Below are positions 43,618 through 54,077 of a DNA stretch of 64,000 nucleotides, piece after piece; positions within the stretch are counted from its first letter, which is position 1, and every line of letters starts with the position of its first letter. The translations under genes and the position numbers were made by a program. The notes beneath the pieces are model-generated. The model was not told where the DNA came from. It did no database searches and saw only the letters and a program-made list of their open reading frames with translations. The stretch is from an uncultured Alistipes sp. (GTDB lineage Bacteria > Bacteroidota > Bacteroidia > Bacteroidales > Rikenellaceae): contig NZ_OZ007039.1 of NCBI RefSeq assembly GCF_963931675.1, positions 3,075,806 through 3,139,805 on the forward strand. The letters run 5' to 3'.

Positions 43618-44589
43618 CTACTTCTTTTCCGGTTTGGCGATGGTCTCGCGCATCTGCGTGTCGGCCATGATGTTCTTCATCCTGTAATAGTCCATGATTC
43701 CGAGGTTTCCGTTACGGAAGGCCTCGGCCATGGCCAGCGGCACCTCGGCTTCGGCCAGAATCACCTTGGCACGGGCATCCTGCGCCTTGGCCTTGTTCTC
43801 CTGTTCCAAAGCCACGGCCATTGCACGCCGCTCCTCGGCCTTGGCCTGGGCGATGTTCTTGTCGGCCTGTGCCTGGTCCATCTGCAGTTGGGCGCCGATG
43901 TTCTTGCCCACGTCGATATCGGCGATGTCGATCGAGAGGATCTCGAACGCCGTTCCGGCATCGAGGCCCTTTTCGAGCACCACGCGAGAGATCGAATCGG
44001 GATTTTCGAGCACGATCTTGTGCGAGTCGGCCGAACCGATCGACGAGACGATCCCCTCGCCGACACGCGCCAGCACGGTCTCCTCACCGGCTCCGCCGAC
44101 CAGCTGCTTGATGTTGGCACGCACCGTCACGCGGGCCTTGGCGATGAGCTGGATACCGTCCTTGGCCACGGCAGCCACCGGCGGTGTATTGATCACCTTT
44201 GGGTTGACCGACATCTGCACGGCCTCGAAGACGTCGCGGCCCGCCAGGTCGATGGCCGTGGCCATCTTGAAGTCGAGCAGGATATTGGCCTTCTGGGCCG
44301 AGACCAGCGCATGGACCACATTGGTGACGTTGCCGCCAGCCAGATAGTGGGCTTCGAGTTCGTTGGGGTTGAGCGTCAGCCCGGCCTTCGTGCTCTCGAT
44401 CATCGACGAGACGATGGTCGAAGGCGGGACCTTGCGCCAGCGCATCAGCACCAGCTGCAGCAGACTGATCCTTACGCCCGACACCAGGGCCGAGAACCAC
44501 AACCCCACGGGGATGAAATAGAAGACGAGCCAGATGGCGAAGAGGCTCACGAAGACGATCAACACGATCATTCCTACCTGAAGATCCAT
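43618..44589 (-). CDS. floA: Flotillin-like protein FloA
   Basis: 323 aa. One membrane-inserted segment at the N-terminus (about 6-38), then the SPFH-like domain ([36 protein letters not shown]) and an Ala/Glu/Lys-rich coiled coil (about 225-290). It ends in a short tail ([17 protein letters not shown]). The length and motifs match YqfA/FloA, which builds membrane microdomains. The NfeD gene is 12 bases upstream, the usual partner. Confidence 0.93.
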   Translation of the reverse strand: MDLQVGMIVLIVFVSLFAIWLVFYFIPVGLWFSALVSGVRISLLQLVLMRWRKVPPSTIVSSMIESTKAGLTLNPNELEAHYLAGGNVTNVVHALVSAQKANILLDFKMATAIDLAGRDVFEAVQMSVNPKVINTPPVAAVAKDGIQLIAKARVTVRANIKQLVGGAGEETVLARVGEGIVSSIGSADSHKIVLENPDSISRVVLEKGLDAGTAFEILSIDIADIDVGKNIGAQLQMDQAQADKNIAQAKAEERRAMAVALEQENKAKAQDARAKVILAEAEVPLAMAEAFRNGNLGIMDYYRMKNIMADTQMRETIAKPEKK

Positions 44590-44601
44590 ACGTTCGAAGT
44601 T

Positions 44602-45072
44602 TTATTGGAGGGTTTTTACGATGACGCTGAAATTTTCGAAGCCCACGACCTCGATCTCCTGCCGGGGATCGACGTAGGCTCCCGTGGACTTGGCCTCATA
44701 GACCTTGCCGTCGATCTCGACCTTTCCCATCGGGGAGAGGCGCGAGAGGGTTACGCCGTGCTGGCCGATGCGGAGTTCCTCGGCGGGCAGCACGGGCATG
44801 CTCGACGAGCGGATCTCCTGCTTGAGGGAGAAGCGCTGCCAGGTCTTGGCCCGCAACGACACGACCACCGCGACGAGCGACAGCAGCAGGATCACGACGA
44901 TAACCGTAACTCCGGCCGCGGTTCCCAAATCCCGGAAGGCGAGGTAGATCGAGCCTCCGTAGCAGGCCATGGCCAGGATGGCCCCGACCGAGACGCCGGG
45001 CAGCAGCACCAGTTCGGCCACCAGGAACAGCAGGCCGAGGAAGACGAGCAGGATGATATAGAAGAGTTCCAT
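44602..45072 (-). CDS. NfeD-family membrane protein
   Basis: 156 aa. Three membrane helices (about 3-24, 28-46, 52-72), then an OB-fold-like beta domain (about 95-155, GQHGVTLSRLSPMGKVEIDG). This is the short NfeD1b form without the ClpP-like protease. NfeD partners with FloA in membrane organisation. It is co-directional with floA, 12 bases apart, and 49 bases follow the SPOR-like gene. Confidence 0.9.
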   Translation of the reverse strand: MELFYIILLVFLGLLFLVAELVLLPGVSVGAILAMACYGGSIYLAFRDLGTAAGVTVIVVILLLSLVAVVVSLRAKTWQRFSLKQEIRSSSMPVLPAEELRIGQHGVTLSRLSPMGKVEIDGKVYEAKSTGAYVDPRQEIEVVGFENFSVIVKTLQ

Positions 45073-45121
45073 AAGCGGGTCCTTTGGGCGGGTTTATAAG
45101 GCTAAAGGTAGGAAAAAAATC

Positions 45122-46669
45122 TCAAGGTTGGGAGATTTCGACGACTTTTATTTCAAGGGCGGGGTCCGCCAGCCGGACGGCATTGGCCAGCCGGTCGGCC
45201 ACGGCCCGGTCGGTGAAGCCTCCGACGACGAAGATCTGCTGCCCGACCCGCGAGAGTTCATGCCCGGAGGCCGTCTCGGCGATCACCTGTTTCACGGCAT
45301 CCGACAGGGCGTCGGTCCCGGTGATCTCCACCCGGTAGGCGAGGTCCTGCGCCACGGGATCGCGCGAGAGGTTGCGCATCACGCCGTCGGTCCAGACCAC
45401 CACTTCGGGACGGACGAAGCCATGCTCCTTCAGGAGTTTCTGCGCCGTTTCGGCCTCTTCGAGCGTGGCGAAACCTCCGGTATAGTAGTTCCACTTGCCC
45501 GCCTCGTCGATCAGGTAGAAGAGCGGGTAGGCCCCGCGGAAGGTCGCGGCGGCACGCTTCGTATTGAACGTCCCGAGCAGGATCCGGTAGATCGTGCCGT
45601 TGGCGTAGACCTTGCACTCCGGGATCGGGTTCTGGTACGTGTATTTGGGTTTCGACGAGAAGGCCACGCTGTCGTAGTCGAGGAAGTAGCGTTCGGCGAC
45701 ATCGATGCGCGGCAGGCGGAAATCCACCGCACCGATCTGCTCCGCCACGCCACGCAGCGAATCGCGCGCGGCATCGAGTGCCAGCTCCCCGGCCACGGCG
45801 CCCTCGTAATCGACCATCACGCGCTTGCGCAGGAAGTAGTCCGCCACGGCGTCCGAAGCCGTTGCGCCGCGCAGTTCGGTGAGCTGCCGCGCGGCCCGGG
45901 CCAGTTCCTCCTCCTCGCGGGAGAGGATCTCCTCACGCCCCAGTTCGTCGAGGATGTACCCGTAGGCGTAGTTCTTGTTGTCGAAGATGTAGTTCCAGAC
46001 CTCGGCAAGCGAATCCCCCAGCATGCGGTTCACCCCCTGCAGGGCCGTCAGACGCCCGAAAATATCCATCGCTTCGGCCTCGTTCTGCACCGTGCCATAC
46101 GTCTCGGCGAGTTCGGTCAGCGTGGCATGGTTGGCGAAATAGCGGTTCACGTACTCCGCAGCCCGGGTTTCGAGGCGTTGCGCCTCGCACAGGGCCGCAT
46201 AGTCCGTTTCGGCCAGGTGCTCGCGGAAATAGAGGTTGTCGACCAGGTTGCGGACCTTCAGCGAATCGGGAATCCCCGACACCGGCGTGTTGCGCACGGC
46301 GCCCGACCCGGAAACCGCACCGTCCAGATTGGCCAGCACCCACTCCTGCTCGATGGTGTTGATCCGATCGATCAGACGCCCCTTGGCGTTGCGGATCTCG
46401 AAGATCCGGCTTTCGAGCTGCAGGATCTCCTGCGAATAGCGCTGACGCTGCACCGGATCCTCGCGCAGGCGTTCGCGCAGGACCGCCACGGCATTCACGA
46501 TCGAATCCTCGCGCTCCTGCAGCCGGGCATCCTCCCGCAGCAGCGACATATACTCCTCGTTGTTCTCCAGACCGGCAATGCGGGCCTCCACCGGGGGTTG
46601 TTGGGCCAACAGACCGCCCGCCGTCAGAAAGAGCGCACCCAGCACATATATGAAATTCCTGCGAAACAT
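45122..46669 (-). CDS. Secreted coiled-coil protein with SPOR-like C-terminus
   Basis: 515 aa. Signal peptide ending GGLLAQQ. The N-terminal part (about 25-110) is charged coiled coil (LLREDARLQEREDSIV, RLIDRINTIEQEW). The middle (130-300) is mostly helical. Residues about 345-420 look like a SPOR-type repeat: YRILLGTFNTKRAAATF and YYTGGFATLEEAETAQKLL, and a second weaker repeat follows to the end. It may bind denuded peptidoglycan. Its place between TrkH and NfeD suggests one envelope-related transcript. Confidence 0.7.
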   Translation of the reverse strand: MFRRNFIYVLGALFLTAGGLLAQQPPVEARIAGLENNEEYMSLLREDARLQEREDSIVNAVAVLRERLREDPVQRQRYSQEILQLESRIFEIRNAKGRLIDRINTIEQEWVLANLDGAVSGSGAVRNTPVSGIPDSLKVRNLVDNLYFREHLAETDYAALCEAQRLETRAAEYVNRYFANHATLTELAETYGTVQNEAEAMDIFGRLTALQGVNRMLGDSLAEVWNYIFDNKNYAYGYILDELGREEILSREEEELARAARQLTELRGATASDAVADYFLRKRVMVDYEGAVAGELALDAARDSLRGVAEQIGAVDFRLPRIDVAERYFLDYDSVAFSSKPKYTYQNPIPECKVYANGTIYRILLGTFNTKRAAATFRGAYPLFYLIDEAGKWNYYTGGFATLEEAETAQKLLKEHGFVRPEVVVWTDGVMRNLSRDPVAQDLAYRVEITGTDALSDAVKQVIAETASGHELSRVGQQIFVVGGFTDRAVADRLANAVRLADPALEIKVVEISQP

Positions 46670-46679
46670 AGGCTTCGGA

Positions 46680-48125
46680 TTATCTCCACCATTTAATCAA
46701 AAAGATCTGAATCAGACCGAAAATCTCCAGACGCCCCAGCAGCATCAGCAACGTATTCGTCATTTTGAAAGCCGACGGCATCGCCGACCAGTTGTCCATC
46801 GAACCGACCTCGCCGAATCCCGGTCCCACGTTGCCCATCGAAGCGACCGACCCGGTGAAACTGGTCGTCAGGTCGACGCCGAACAAGGCCCCCGCAATCG
46901 TCCCCAACAGCAAAAACATCAGATAGGCCACGATGTAGATCATCACGGAGTGCAGCACCTCGTTGTCCTGAATGACGCCGTCCAGCCGGATGCGGATCAC
47001 GGCGTTGGGATGCTGCTGGAGTTTCAGGCGCGCGCTCATCATCTTTCCGGCCAGGACCATGCGGTTGACCTTGATGCCGCCGGCCGTGGAGCCCGCACAG
47101 GCGCAGACGATCGACCCGAAGATCAGGATGATGACCGCAAACGGCGTCCAGGTGTTCGAATCGGCCGTGGCAAACCCCGAGGTGGAGACCACCGAGACGA
47201 ACTGGAACATGCCGTGGCGGAACGAGGCCGAGAGCGTGGGGTAGAGGTCCGCGGCATAGAGGCTGATGGCGATGAGCAGCCCCCCGACGAACAGCATCCC
47301 GAGATACCAGCGCGTGACCTCCGAGCGGAAGATGTTGTTGCGTTTCCCGGTGACCGTGGCGTAGATCAGCCCGAAATGGATACCGGCCGCAGCCATCGTA
47401 AAGATCAGAATCGTATCGATGGCCGGGCTGTTGAAGTAGGCGACGCTGGCATTCTTGGTCGAGAAGCCGCTCGTGGCGCAGGCCGACATGGCGTGGCACA
47501 GGGCGTCGAACCAGTTCATCCCGGCCATCTTGAGCAGCACGGTCGACAGGACGGTCAGCCCGACGTAGACCACCAGCAGGATCTGGAGGATGATCTGCGA
47601 ACGGTAGCGGTAGTTGTCGCGGGCCATCGACGAGAGCTCCACGTTGGAGAGCATCATCTTGCTGCGGCCCATCGAGGGGAGGACGACCAGGGCGAACATC
47701 ACCACGCCCATACCGCCGATCCAGGTCGTCGCAAAACGCCAGAACTGCAGCCCGCGGGGCAGGGCCTCGACGTCATTCAGGACCGTCGAACCGGTTGTCG
47801 TAAGGCCCGAGACGCTTTCGAACCAGGCGTTGACCAGCGTGAACTCCCCGCCCCAGATCAGGTAGGGGAACATCGACACGACGCAAGCCACGAGCCACGC
47901 CCCGACGACGATGCAGAAACCCTCCTTGTTGGTGATCTGCTCGCAGCGCCCCACGAAGATCAGCGGGAAGGCGCCCAGCAGGGCCGTAAGCAGCGACGAC
48001 AGCAGCAGGGGATAGAATGCCGAGTCCACGCCGCTCACGTAGGAGATCCCCGCGGAGATCAGCATGAAGAGCGCCATGAACAGCATCACGACTCCGACAT
48101 ATCGCAGGACCACTTCGACGCGCAT
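46680..48125 (-). CDS. trkH: TrkH/KtrB-family potassium uptake channel subunit
   Basis: 481 aa with about ten to twelve helices and four pore loops. The selectivity segments are visible: SGLTTTGSTVL, SACATSGFSTKN, VSTSGFATADSN and SMGNVGPGFGEVG. It moves K+ (with Na+ or H+) into the cytoplasm. The usual gating partner TrkA/KtrA is not in the window. Only four bases separate it from the upstream 4HB/HAMP protein and ten from the downstream SPOR-like gene, so the three form an operon. Confidence 0.92.
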   Translation of the reverse strand: MRVEVVLRYVGVVMLFMALFMLISAGISYVSGVDSAFYPLLLSSLLTALLGAFPLIFVGRCEQITNKEGFCIVVGAWLVACVVSMFPYLIWGGEFTLVNAWFESVSGLTTTGSTVLNDVEALPRGLQFWRFATTWIGGMGVVMFALVVLPSMGRSKMMLSNVELSSMARDNYRYRSQIILQILLVVYVGLTVLSTVLLKMAGMNWFDALCHAMSACATSGFSTKNASVAYFNSPAIDTILIFTMAAAGIHFGLIYATVTGKRNNIFRSEVTRWYLGMLFVGGLLIAISLYAADLYPTLSASFRHGMFQFVSVVSTSGFATADSNTWTPFAVIILIFGSIVCACAGSTAGGIKVNRMVLAGKMMSARLKLQQHPNAVIRIRLDGVIQDNEVLHSVMIYIVAYLMFLLLGTIAGALFGVDLTTSFTGSVASMGNVGPGFGEVGSMDNWSAMPSAFKMTNTLLMLLGRLEIFGLIQIFLIKWWR

Positions 48126-48129
48126 CGCT

Positions 48130-48933
48130 TCAGGCTTTGGGTTGTTTCGACTGGTTGATGAGCGTTTCGATGCGCTCCTTGAGTTCGAGGACCTCGTCCT
48201 TGAGGTCGCCCTTCACGTTGAAGGGGGTGCGGAAGGAGAGCCAGTCGCCGAGGCTCTTGTTCATGCGCTCGATGGGCGAGACGCAGTAGATCGACAGGAA
48301 GTAGAGCAGCATCAGCACGATGGCGATCATCACGGTCACGGAGATCAGCACGGGCGTCACGGCCCGGTAGGCATTCTTCTTCATCTGCTCGGCACGCGGG
48401 GCCAGGGAGCTCTGCGTCGAGGTCATGTAGTTCTTGATGGCGGCCGTGAGGCGGCCGTAGAGGGCGTCGTACTCCTCGTTGTACCACCGGATGCCCAGCG
48501 AATCGGGCCGTCCGGCAAGGGAATCCGCGGCCAGCGAGTCGCTCCGGCTGCGGAGGTCGCCGAAAGCCAGGTAGTTGTCCGTGACGATGCGGAGTTCGGT
48601 GGTGGCGAAGGCCAGCGAATCGAGGAACGACTTGTCCAGCGCCTCGTTCTGGGCCACGAGCAGCGTATTTTCCAGACGGTCCATGCTGGCGCGGCAGAGG
48701 CTGTCGCGCGAACGGTCGCCGAAGACCGACATACGGATCAGCGCCATGTTCTGTTCATGGGCGGCATCGAGCATCTCCTTGGCCAGCTCGATGTTACGCG
48801 CATTGGCCTTGAGGATCTCGCCCGTATCGCGGCTCAGGTGGCCCAGTTCGAGCAGCGAGATCATCCCGGAAAAAAACAGCAGGCAGACGATGCTCAGAAA
48901 GCCCACCGTCACCCGTTTACGCAAACCCGTCAT
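48130..48933 (-). CDS. 4HB-sensor/HAMP membrane protein without an output domain
   Basis: 267 aa. TM1 at about 8-28, a periplasmic four-helix-bundle-like region to about 190 with a DSL/Ser/Asp-rich middle, TM2 at about 193-216 (VTPVLISVTVMIAIVLMLLY), then a HAMP-like segment (SPIERMNKSLGDWL) and a short coiled coil. Bacterial sensor kinases and chemoreceptors have this front end, but no kinase or signalling domain follows: the protein ends in QSKQPKA. It sits four bases upstream of trkH. Confidence 0.75.
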   Translation of the reverse strand: MTGLRKRVTVGFLSIVCLLFFSGMISLLELGHLSRDTGEILKANARNIELAKEMLDAAHEQNMALIRMSVFGDRSRDSLCRASMDRLENTLLVAQNEALDKSFLDSLAFATTELRIVTDNYLAFGDLRSRSDSLAADSLAGRPDSLGIRWYNEEYDALYGRLTAAIKNYMTSTQSSLAPRAEQMKKNAYRAVTPVLISVTVMIAIVLMLLYFLSIYCVSPIERMNKSLGDWLSFRTPFNVKGDLKDEVLELKERIETLINQSKQPKA

Positions 48934-49102
48934 ATCCTTTCATGCAATTACTGTTGTGCAAATATACGAAAAGCGGCGTGCAGAGACAAATTGAAAAGGC
49001 TCTTTTTTCGGATTTGGCGCGATTGGGGCGTATTTCGGCTCCGCCAACCGCGAAATACCGTGCCCCAAAGCTCCGTCCGGCGGGGATTTCCACGCAACGG
49101 AC

Positions 49103-50416
49103 CTACCGGGTCGGCACCTCATCGAGGATTTCGCCCGCCAGGTCGTGCGCCGCGTCCATCTCCCCGAGCCGGACGCGGCAGATGGTATTGACGCGCGAAG
49201 GGTCGTAGGGGGCCTTCACCCGGCGGTAGTTGCCCGTAAACCCGAACATCATGCCGCCGCGGCGCGTACTCTCGAAGAGCACCGTATCCTCGGTCCCGAC
49301 GGCCCGGGCGCAGAAGTCGCCGTGGAGCCGTTCGCAGAGCGTTTCGAGTTCGGCGACGCGCCGTGTGGCCACCGACGGCTGCACCTTGCCGGGGAGTTCG
49401 ACGGCCGGGGTGCCGGGGCGTTCGGAGAAGGGGAAAATATGCAGGAAGGAGGGCTGCAGCCCGGCCAGAAAATCATACGTCGCCCGGAAGTCGGCCTCCG
49501 TTTCGCCGGGGAATCCGACGATCACGTCGATTCCGATGAAGGCATCGGGCATCGCCTGCCGCACGGCGGCGATGCGCCCGGCGAAACGCGCCGTGGTATA
49601 ACGGCGCCGCATAAGCCCGAGGATGCGGTCCGAACCGCTCTGGAGCGGGATGTGAAAGTGGTGCATCATTTTGGGCTCCCGGGCGCAGAACCCGATGATC
49701 TCGTCGGTCAACAGGTTCGGTTCGATGGAGGAGATGCGGAAGCGATCGATCCCCTCGACCTCGACCAGTGCCCGCAGCAGGTCGATGAAGCGCTCGCCGG
49801 TCGTGCGGCCGAAGTCGCCCGTATTGACCCCCGTAAGGACGATTTCGCGCTGGCCCGCCGCGGCGATCTGGCGGGCTTCGGCCACCAGGTCGGCGATGGG
49901 CATGTTGCGGCTCGCACCGCGGGCGTAATGGATCGTGCAGTAAGAGCAGCAGTAGTCGCAGCCGTCCTGCACCTTGAGGAAGGCCCGCGTGCGGTCGCCG
50001 CTCGAAAAGGCCGCGAAGAACGATGTCAGCGAATCGGTATCGCAACTGTACACCTGCGCCCGGCCCTTGCCCGAGAGTTCAACCACCCGTTTATATAATT
50101 CGCCCTTGTCATTGTTGCTCAGCACAATATCGACGCCTTCGATTTCGGCGATCTCCTGCGGTTTCAGCTGTGCGTAGCAGCCCGTCACGGCGATGATCGC
50201 CTGCGGGTTGCGGCGGTGGAGCCTGCGGATCAGGTTGCGGCACTTCTTGTCGGCGTGCTCGGTCACCGAACAGCTGTTGATCACGCAGATGTCCGCCTCG
50301 GCCGTGGGCGGCACCCGCACGAACCCGCCCCGTTCGAACTCCCGGGCCAGGGTCGACGTCTCCGAAAAGTTGAGCTTGCAGCCCAGGGTATGGAAATTGA
50401 CTCTTCGCGCTTGCAT
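49103..50416 (-). CDS. mtaB: tRNA (N6-L-threonylcarbamoyladenosine(37)-C2)-methylthiotransferase MtaB
   Basis: 437 aa. The N-terminal UPF0004 domain holds three Cys for the auxiliary cluster: LGCKLN (C13), INSCSVT (C49) and TGCYAQ (C80). The radical SAM motif is CDYCCSYC (C153, C157, C160), followed by GEITL-like REIVLTGVNTGDFG. The C-terminal TRAM-like part ends the protein. It converts t6A37 to ms2t6A37 in tRNAs reading ANN codons. It is divergent from the metal ABC permease and about 170 bases upstream of the 4HB/HAMP gene. Confidence 0.93.
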   Translation of the reverse strand: MQARRVNFHTLGCKLNFSETSTLAREFERGGFVRVPPTAEADICVINSCSVTEHADKKCRNLIRRLHRRNPQAIIAVTGCYAQLKPQEIAEIEGVDIVLSNNDKGELYKRVVELSGKGRAQVYSCDTDSLTSFFAAFSSGDRTRAFLKVQDGCDYCCSYCTIHYARGASRNMPIADLVAEARQIAAAGQREIVLTGVNTGDFGRTTGERFIDLLRALVEVEGIDRFRISSIEPNLLTDEIIGFCAREPKMMHHFHIPLQSGSDRILGLMRRRYTTARFAGRIAAVRQAMPDAFIGIDVIVGFPGETEADFRATYDFLAGLQPSFLHIFPFSERPGTPAVELPGKVQPSVATRRVAELETLCERLHGDFCARAVGTEDTVLFESTRRGGMMFGFTGNYRRVKAPYDPSRVNTICRVRLGEMDAAHDLAGEILDEVPTR

Positions 50417-50487
50417 GGGATTTTCTTTTTCGGGGACGAAATTACGAAAACTGTGCGAAAGGAGGAGGCTTTTCCGATAAAAAAGCG

Positions 50488-50495
50488 TAAATTTG
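50488..50495 (+). promoter_or_regulatory. -7 element upstream of the metal ABC permease operon
   Basis: TAAATTTG fits TAnnTTTG, 19 bases before the ATG at 50515. No clear -33 match. Confidence 0.5.
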
Positions 50496-50514
50496 CACGC
50501 AATAGCGACAAAGC

Positions 50515-51360
50515 ATGGAATTTTTCAGCGACGTCTTCCAATACGGTTATCTCTCAAACGCACTCGCCGCCTGCGTACTTTCGGGCATCACGTGCGGACT
50601 GATAGGCACATACGTCGTATGCCGCCGCATGGTGTTCCTCGCCGGGGGCATCACCCATGCCTCGTTCGGGGGCCTCGGCATCGCTTTCTGGGCCGGAACA
50701 AACCCCATTGCCGGAGCGATGATCTTCGCCGTCCTCTCGGCCCTCGGCATCGAGTGGGCCGGCAGCCGCGGCCGCATCCGCGAAGACTCCGCCATCGGAA
50801 TCATCTGGTCCGTGGGCATGGCCCTCGGGGCACTCTTCATGAGCCTCAGGCCCGGCTACACCTCCGGCGACCTCGCAGCCTACCTCTTCGGCAGCATCAT
50901 CACCGTCACCCGAGGCGACGTCACGGCCCTGGCCCTGCTGACGGCCGTCGTCGTCATCGGGGCCCTGCTGTGGCTGCGGCCCGTGATGTACGTCGCCTTC
51001 GACCGCGAATTCGCCCGTTCGCGCAACATCCCCACCCGCGTGATCTCCTACCTGATGGCCGCACTCATCGCCGTGACGATCGTCCTCTCGATCCGCATCA
51101 TGGGAATCGTGCTGCTCATCTCGCTGATCACCATGCCCGTCGTCATCGTCAACACCCTCGCACGGTCGTACCGGACCCTCGCACTCGCGGCCCCCGTCGT
51201 CGCCGTCGTCGGGAACATCGCCGGGCTCCTCGTCAGCTACCACCTCGAGGTCCCACCCGGCGCCGCCATAATATTTACACTCACCCTGGCGCTCGTATCG
51301 GTAAAACTCCTATCTTTGTCGCAGAAAAAACCGAAACCCCGGCATGAAGACCATTCATAA
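50515..51360 (+). CDS. Zinc/manganese ABC transporter permease, ABC-3 family
   Basis: 281 aa with about eight helices: YGYLSNALAACVLSGITCGLI at the start, VVCRRMVFLAGGITHASFGG as the signature loop, and LISLITMPVVIVNTLARS near the end. It is the membrane subunit of a ZnuB/MntB-type importer. No ATPase or solute-binding protein is adjacent, so partners must be encoded elsewhere. The downstream LptF/G-type gene starts 17 bases before this gene stops. Confidence 0.88.
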   Translation: MEFFSDVFQYGYLSNALAACVLSGITCGLIGTYVVCRRMVFLAGGITHASFGGLGIAFWAGTNPIAGAMIFAVLSALGIEWAGSRGRIREDSAIGIIWSVGMALGALFMSLRPGYTSGDLAAYLFGSIITVTRGDVTALALLTAVVVIGALLWLRPVMYVAFDREFARSRNIPTRVISYLMAALIAVTIVLSIRIMGIVLLISLITMPVVIVNTLARSYRTLALAAPVVAVVGNIAGLLVSYHLEVPPGAAIIFTLTLALVSVKLLSLSQKKPKPRHEDHS

Positions 51361-52852
51361 ACTCGTCCTGAAAGCCTACCTGGGGCCTATGGTCCTCACG
51401 TTCTTCATCGTCATGTTCGTGCTGATGATGAACTTCGTGTGGCGCTACATCGACGAACTGGTCGGAAAGGGCCTCAGCGCCGGGATCATCATCGAGCTGA
51501 TGTCCTACGCCATGGCCAACATGATCCCCATGGGACTGCCGCTCTCGATGCTGCTCGCCGCGATCATGACCATGGGCAACCTCGGCGAGAACTACGAGCT
51601 GCTGGCCATGAAGTCCGCCGGCATGTCGCTCGTGCAGATCACCAAACCGCTGATCATCGTCGTGGGATTCATCGCCGTGGGGAGCTTCTTCATCTCGAAC
51701 AACCTGGTGCCGTACTCCAACAAGAAGATGTTCAGCATCATCTACGACATCCGCCAGCAGAAACAGAGCCTCGAATTCCAGGACGGTCTCTTCTTCAACG
51801 GCATCGACAACATGTCGATCCGCGTCGGACACCAGGACCCCGAGACCCATCTGCTGACCGACGTGCTGATCTACGACAACCGCTCGACGAAAGGGGACAT
51901 GAACACCATCGTCGCCGATTCGGGCTACATCCGCCTGTCGGACGACAAGAAGTACCTGCTCGTGACGCTCTACCACGGCGAAACCTACGAGCAGACCCGC
52001 AGCAGCCAGTGGTTCACCAAGAGCGTCCTGCGCCACCACACCTTCGACCTCCAGAAGCAGGTCATCCCGATGGACGGCTTCGCCATGGGACGCTCCGACG
52101 CCGACATGTTCTCCAACGCCCAGACCAAGAACATCAACGAGTTGCAGCACGACATCGACTCGCTCGAAATCCGGGTCAACGACGCCACGACAACCTCCTA
52201 CGAACCGCTGCTCAAGGAGCAGATCTTCGCCCGCGACAACACCGTGCTGCCGCTGCCCGACAGCCTGCAGGTCGACAAGAGCAACTACCGCGACCTGCTT
52301 GCCACGGATTCGCTCCCCGGGCTCCCGACCCGCGAGAAGGAGAAGGTATGGAACCAGGCCCGCACGCTGGCCAAGAACTCGCGGAACATGTTCGCCTTCG
52401 ACGAGTCGACGGCCAAGGAGGCCCTGAACCAGCTCTACCGTTCGAAAATCGAGTGGCACCGCAAGATCTCGCTCCCGGTGTCGATCCTGATCTTCTTCCT
52501 GATCGGCGCACCCCTCGGGGCGATCATCCGCCGCGGCGGTCTGGGACTCCCGGTCGTCGTGTCGGTGATCTTCTTCGTGATCTATTACGTCATCAGCCTC
52601 ACGGGCGAGAAGATGGCCAAGGAGGGGACCTGGGATGCCATCTACGGCATGTGGATCTCGACCATCATCCTCACGCCCATCGCCATCTACCTCACCTACA
52701 AGGCCACGAACGACTCCGCGCTCCTCGATACGGACTGGTATGCCGGCAAGATCAAGGCCTTCCGTGAAAAAATCGCGGCGAAGACAGGCCCGTGGTTCGG
52801 GAAATTGAAAAACACGATAAAATTCAAAAAACGCAATAAACGCAATGGCTAA
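51344..52852 (+). CDS. LptF/LptG-family permease (YjgP/YjgQ)
   Basis: 502 aa. Helices at about 13-35, 58-80 and 102-125, then a large periplasmic beta-jellyroll (about 130-355), then three C-terminal helices (about 372-395, 400-420, 430-452). The N-terminal [20 protein letters not shown] and the [22 protein letters not shown] segment fit the LptF/G family. It helps extract LPS from the inner membrane with LptB. Start overlaps the upstream gene by 17 bases, and the ribBA start overlaps its 3' end by eight. The tail is very basic (KKRNKRNG). Confidence 0.92.
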   Translation: MKTIHKLVLKAYLGPMVLTFFIVMFVLMMNFVWRYIDELVGKGLSAGIIIELMSYAMANMIPMGLPLSMLLAAIMTMGNLGENYELLAMKSAGMSLVQITKPLIIVVGFIAVGSFFISNNLVPYSNKKMFSIIYDIRQQKQSLEFQDGLFFNGIDNMSIRVGHQDPETHLLTDVLIYDNRSTKGDMNTIVADSGYIRLSDDKKYLLVTLYHGETYEQTRSSQWFTKSVLRHHTFDLQKQVIPMDGFAMGRSDADMFSNAQTKNINELQHDIDSLEIRVNDATTTSYEPLLKEQIFARDNTVLPLPDSLQVDKSNYRDLLATDSLPGLPTREKEKVWNQARTLAKNSRNMFAFDESTAKEALNQLYRSKIEWHRKISLPVSILIFFLIGAPLGAIIRRGGLGLPVVVSVIFFVIYYVISLTGEKMAKEGTWDAIYGMWISTIILTPIAIYLTYKATNDSALLDTDWYAGKIKAFREKIAAKTGPWFGKLKNTIKFKKRNKRNG

Positions 52853-54065
52853 AGAAACGATATTGAACAGTGTCGAGGAGGTCATCGAGGACTTCCGCAA
52901 CGGCAGGATCGTGATCGTCGTCGATGACGAAGACCGTGAAAACGAGGGCGATTTCATCGTCGCCGCGGAGAAAATCACCCCCGAGATCGTCAACTTCATG
53001 CTCAAGGAGGGTCGCGGCGTCCTCTGCGCCCCGCTGTCGGAGAAACGCTGCGAGGAACTGGGCCTCAACATGATGGAGGAGAACAACACCTCGCTCCTGG
53101 GCACGCCCTTCACCGTGACGGTCGACCTGCTGGGCCACGACTGCACCACGGGCGTGTCGATCCACGACCGCGCCGCCACGATCCGGGCCCTGGCCGACCC
53201 CACGACGAAACCCACCGATCTGGGACGCCCCGGACATATCAACCCGCTGCGTGCCCGGGAGAAGGGTGTGCTGCGGCGCCCGGGTCACACCGAGGCGACG
53301 ATCGACCTGGCACGCCTGGCAGGGCTGCAGCCCGCCGGTGCCCTGATCGAGATCATGAACGAGGACGGCACGATGGCGCGCCTCCCGCAACTCATCGAAA
53401 AGGCCCGCAAGTTCGGCCTGAAGATCATCTCCATCGCCTCGCTGATCGCCTACCGCCTCAAGGAGGAGTCGATCATCGAAAAGGGCGTCACGGTGCCGCT
53501 GCCCACGGCCTGGGGCGACTTCAAGATCACGCCCTTCCGCCAGAAATCCAACGGCGTGGAGCACGTGGCGCTCACGAAAGGGGAGTGGTCGGAGGACGAG
53601 CCCGTGCTGGTGCGCGTCCACTCGTCGTGCGCCACGGGCGACATCTTCGGGTCGTACCGCTGCGACTGCGGCGAACAGCTGCACCGCGCCATGCAGATGA
53701 TCGACAAGGCGGGCAAGGGTGCCATCGTCTACCTCAACCAGGAGGGGCGCGGCATCGGTCTCTGCAACAAGATCCACGCCTACAAGCTCCAGGACGAGGG
53801 GCTCGATACGGTGGATGCCAACCTCAAGCTGGGATTCAAGGCCGACGAGCGCGACTACGGCGTCGGTGCCAGCATCATCCGCGAGCTGGGCATCCGCCAC
53901 ATGCAGCTGATGACCAACAACCCGCTCAAACGCGCCGGGCTGGAGGGATACGGGCTGCAGATCGACGAGATCGTACCCATCGTCATCGCCCCGAACCCCT
54001 ACAACGAGCACTACCTGGAAACCAAGCAGGAGCGGATGCACCATACGCTGGGTCTGAAGAAGTAG
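52845..54065 (+). CDS. ribBA: Bifunctional DHBP synthase / GTP cyclohydrolase II
   Basis: 406 aa. RibB part (1-205): acidic motif [11 protein letters not shown] (27-37), [11 protein letters not shown], and [11 protein letters not shown]. RibA part (205-406): zinc ligands C262, C273, C275 ([19 protein letters not shown]) and NQEGRGIGL. It makes dihydroxybutanone phosphate and the first pyrimidine of riboflavin synthesis from GTP. It overlaps the LptF/G gene by eight bases. No FMN riboswitch is seen ahead of it. Confidence 0.96.
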   Translation: MAKETILNSVEEVIEDFRNGRIVIVVDDEDRENEGDFIVAAEKITPEIVNFMLKEGRGVLCAPLSEKRCEELGLNMMEENNTSLLGTPFTVTVDLLGHDCTTGVSIHDRAATIRALADPTTKPTDLGRPGHINPLRAREKGVLRRPGHTEATIDLARLAGLQPAGALIEIMNEDGTMARLPQLIEKARKFGLKIISIASLIAYRLKEESIIEKGVTVPLPTAWGDFKITPFRQKSNGVEHVALTKGEWSEDEPVLVRVHSSCATGDIFGSYRCDCGEQLHRAMQMIDKAGKGAIVYLNQEGRGIGLCNKIHAYKLQDEGLDTVDANLKLGFKADERDYGVGASIIRELGIRHMQLMTNNPLKRAGLEGYGLQIDEIVPIVIAPNPYNEHYLETKQERMHHTLGLKK

Positions 54066-54077
54066 GGGATTCCAACC

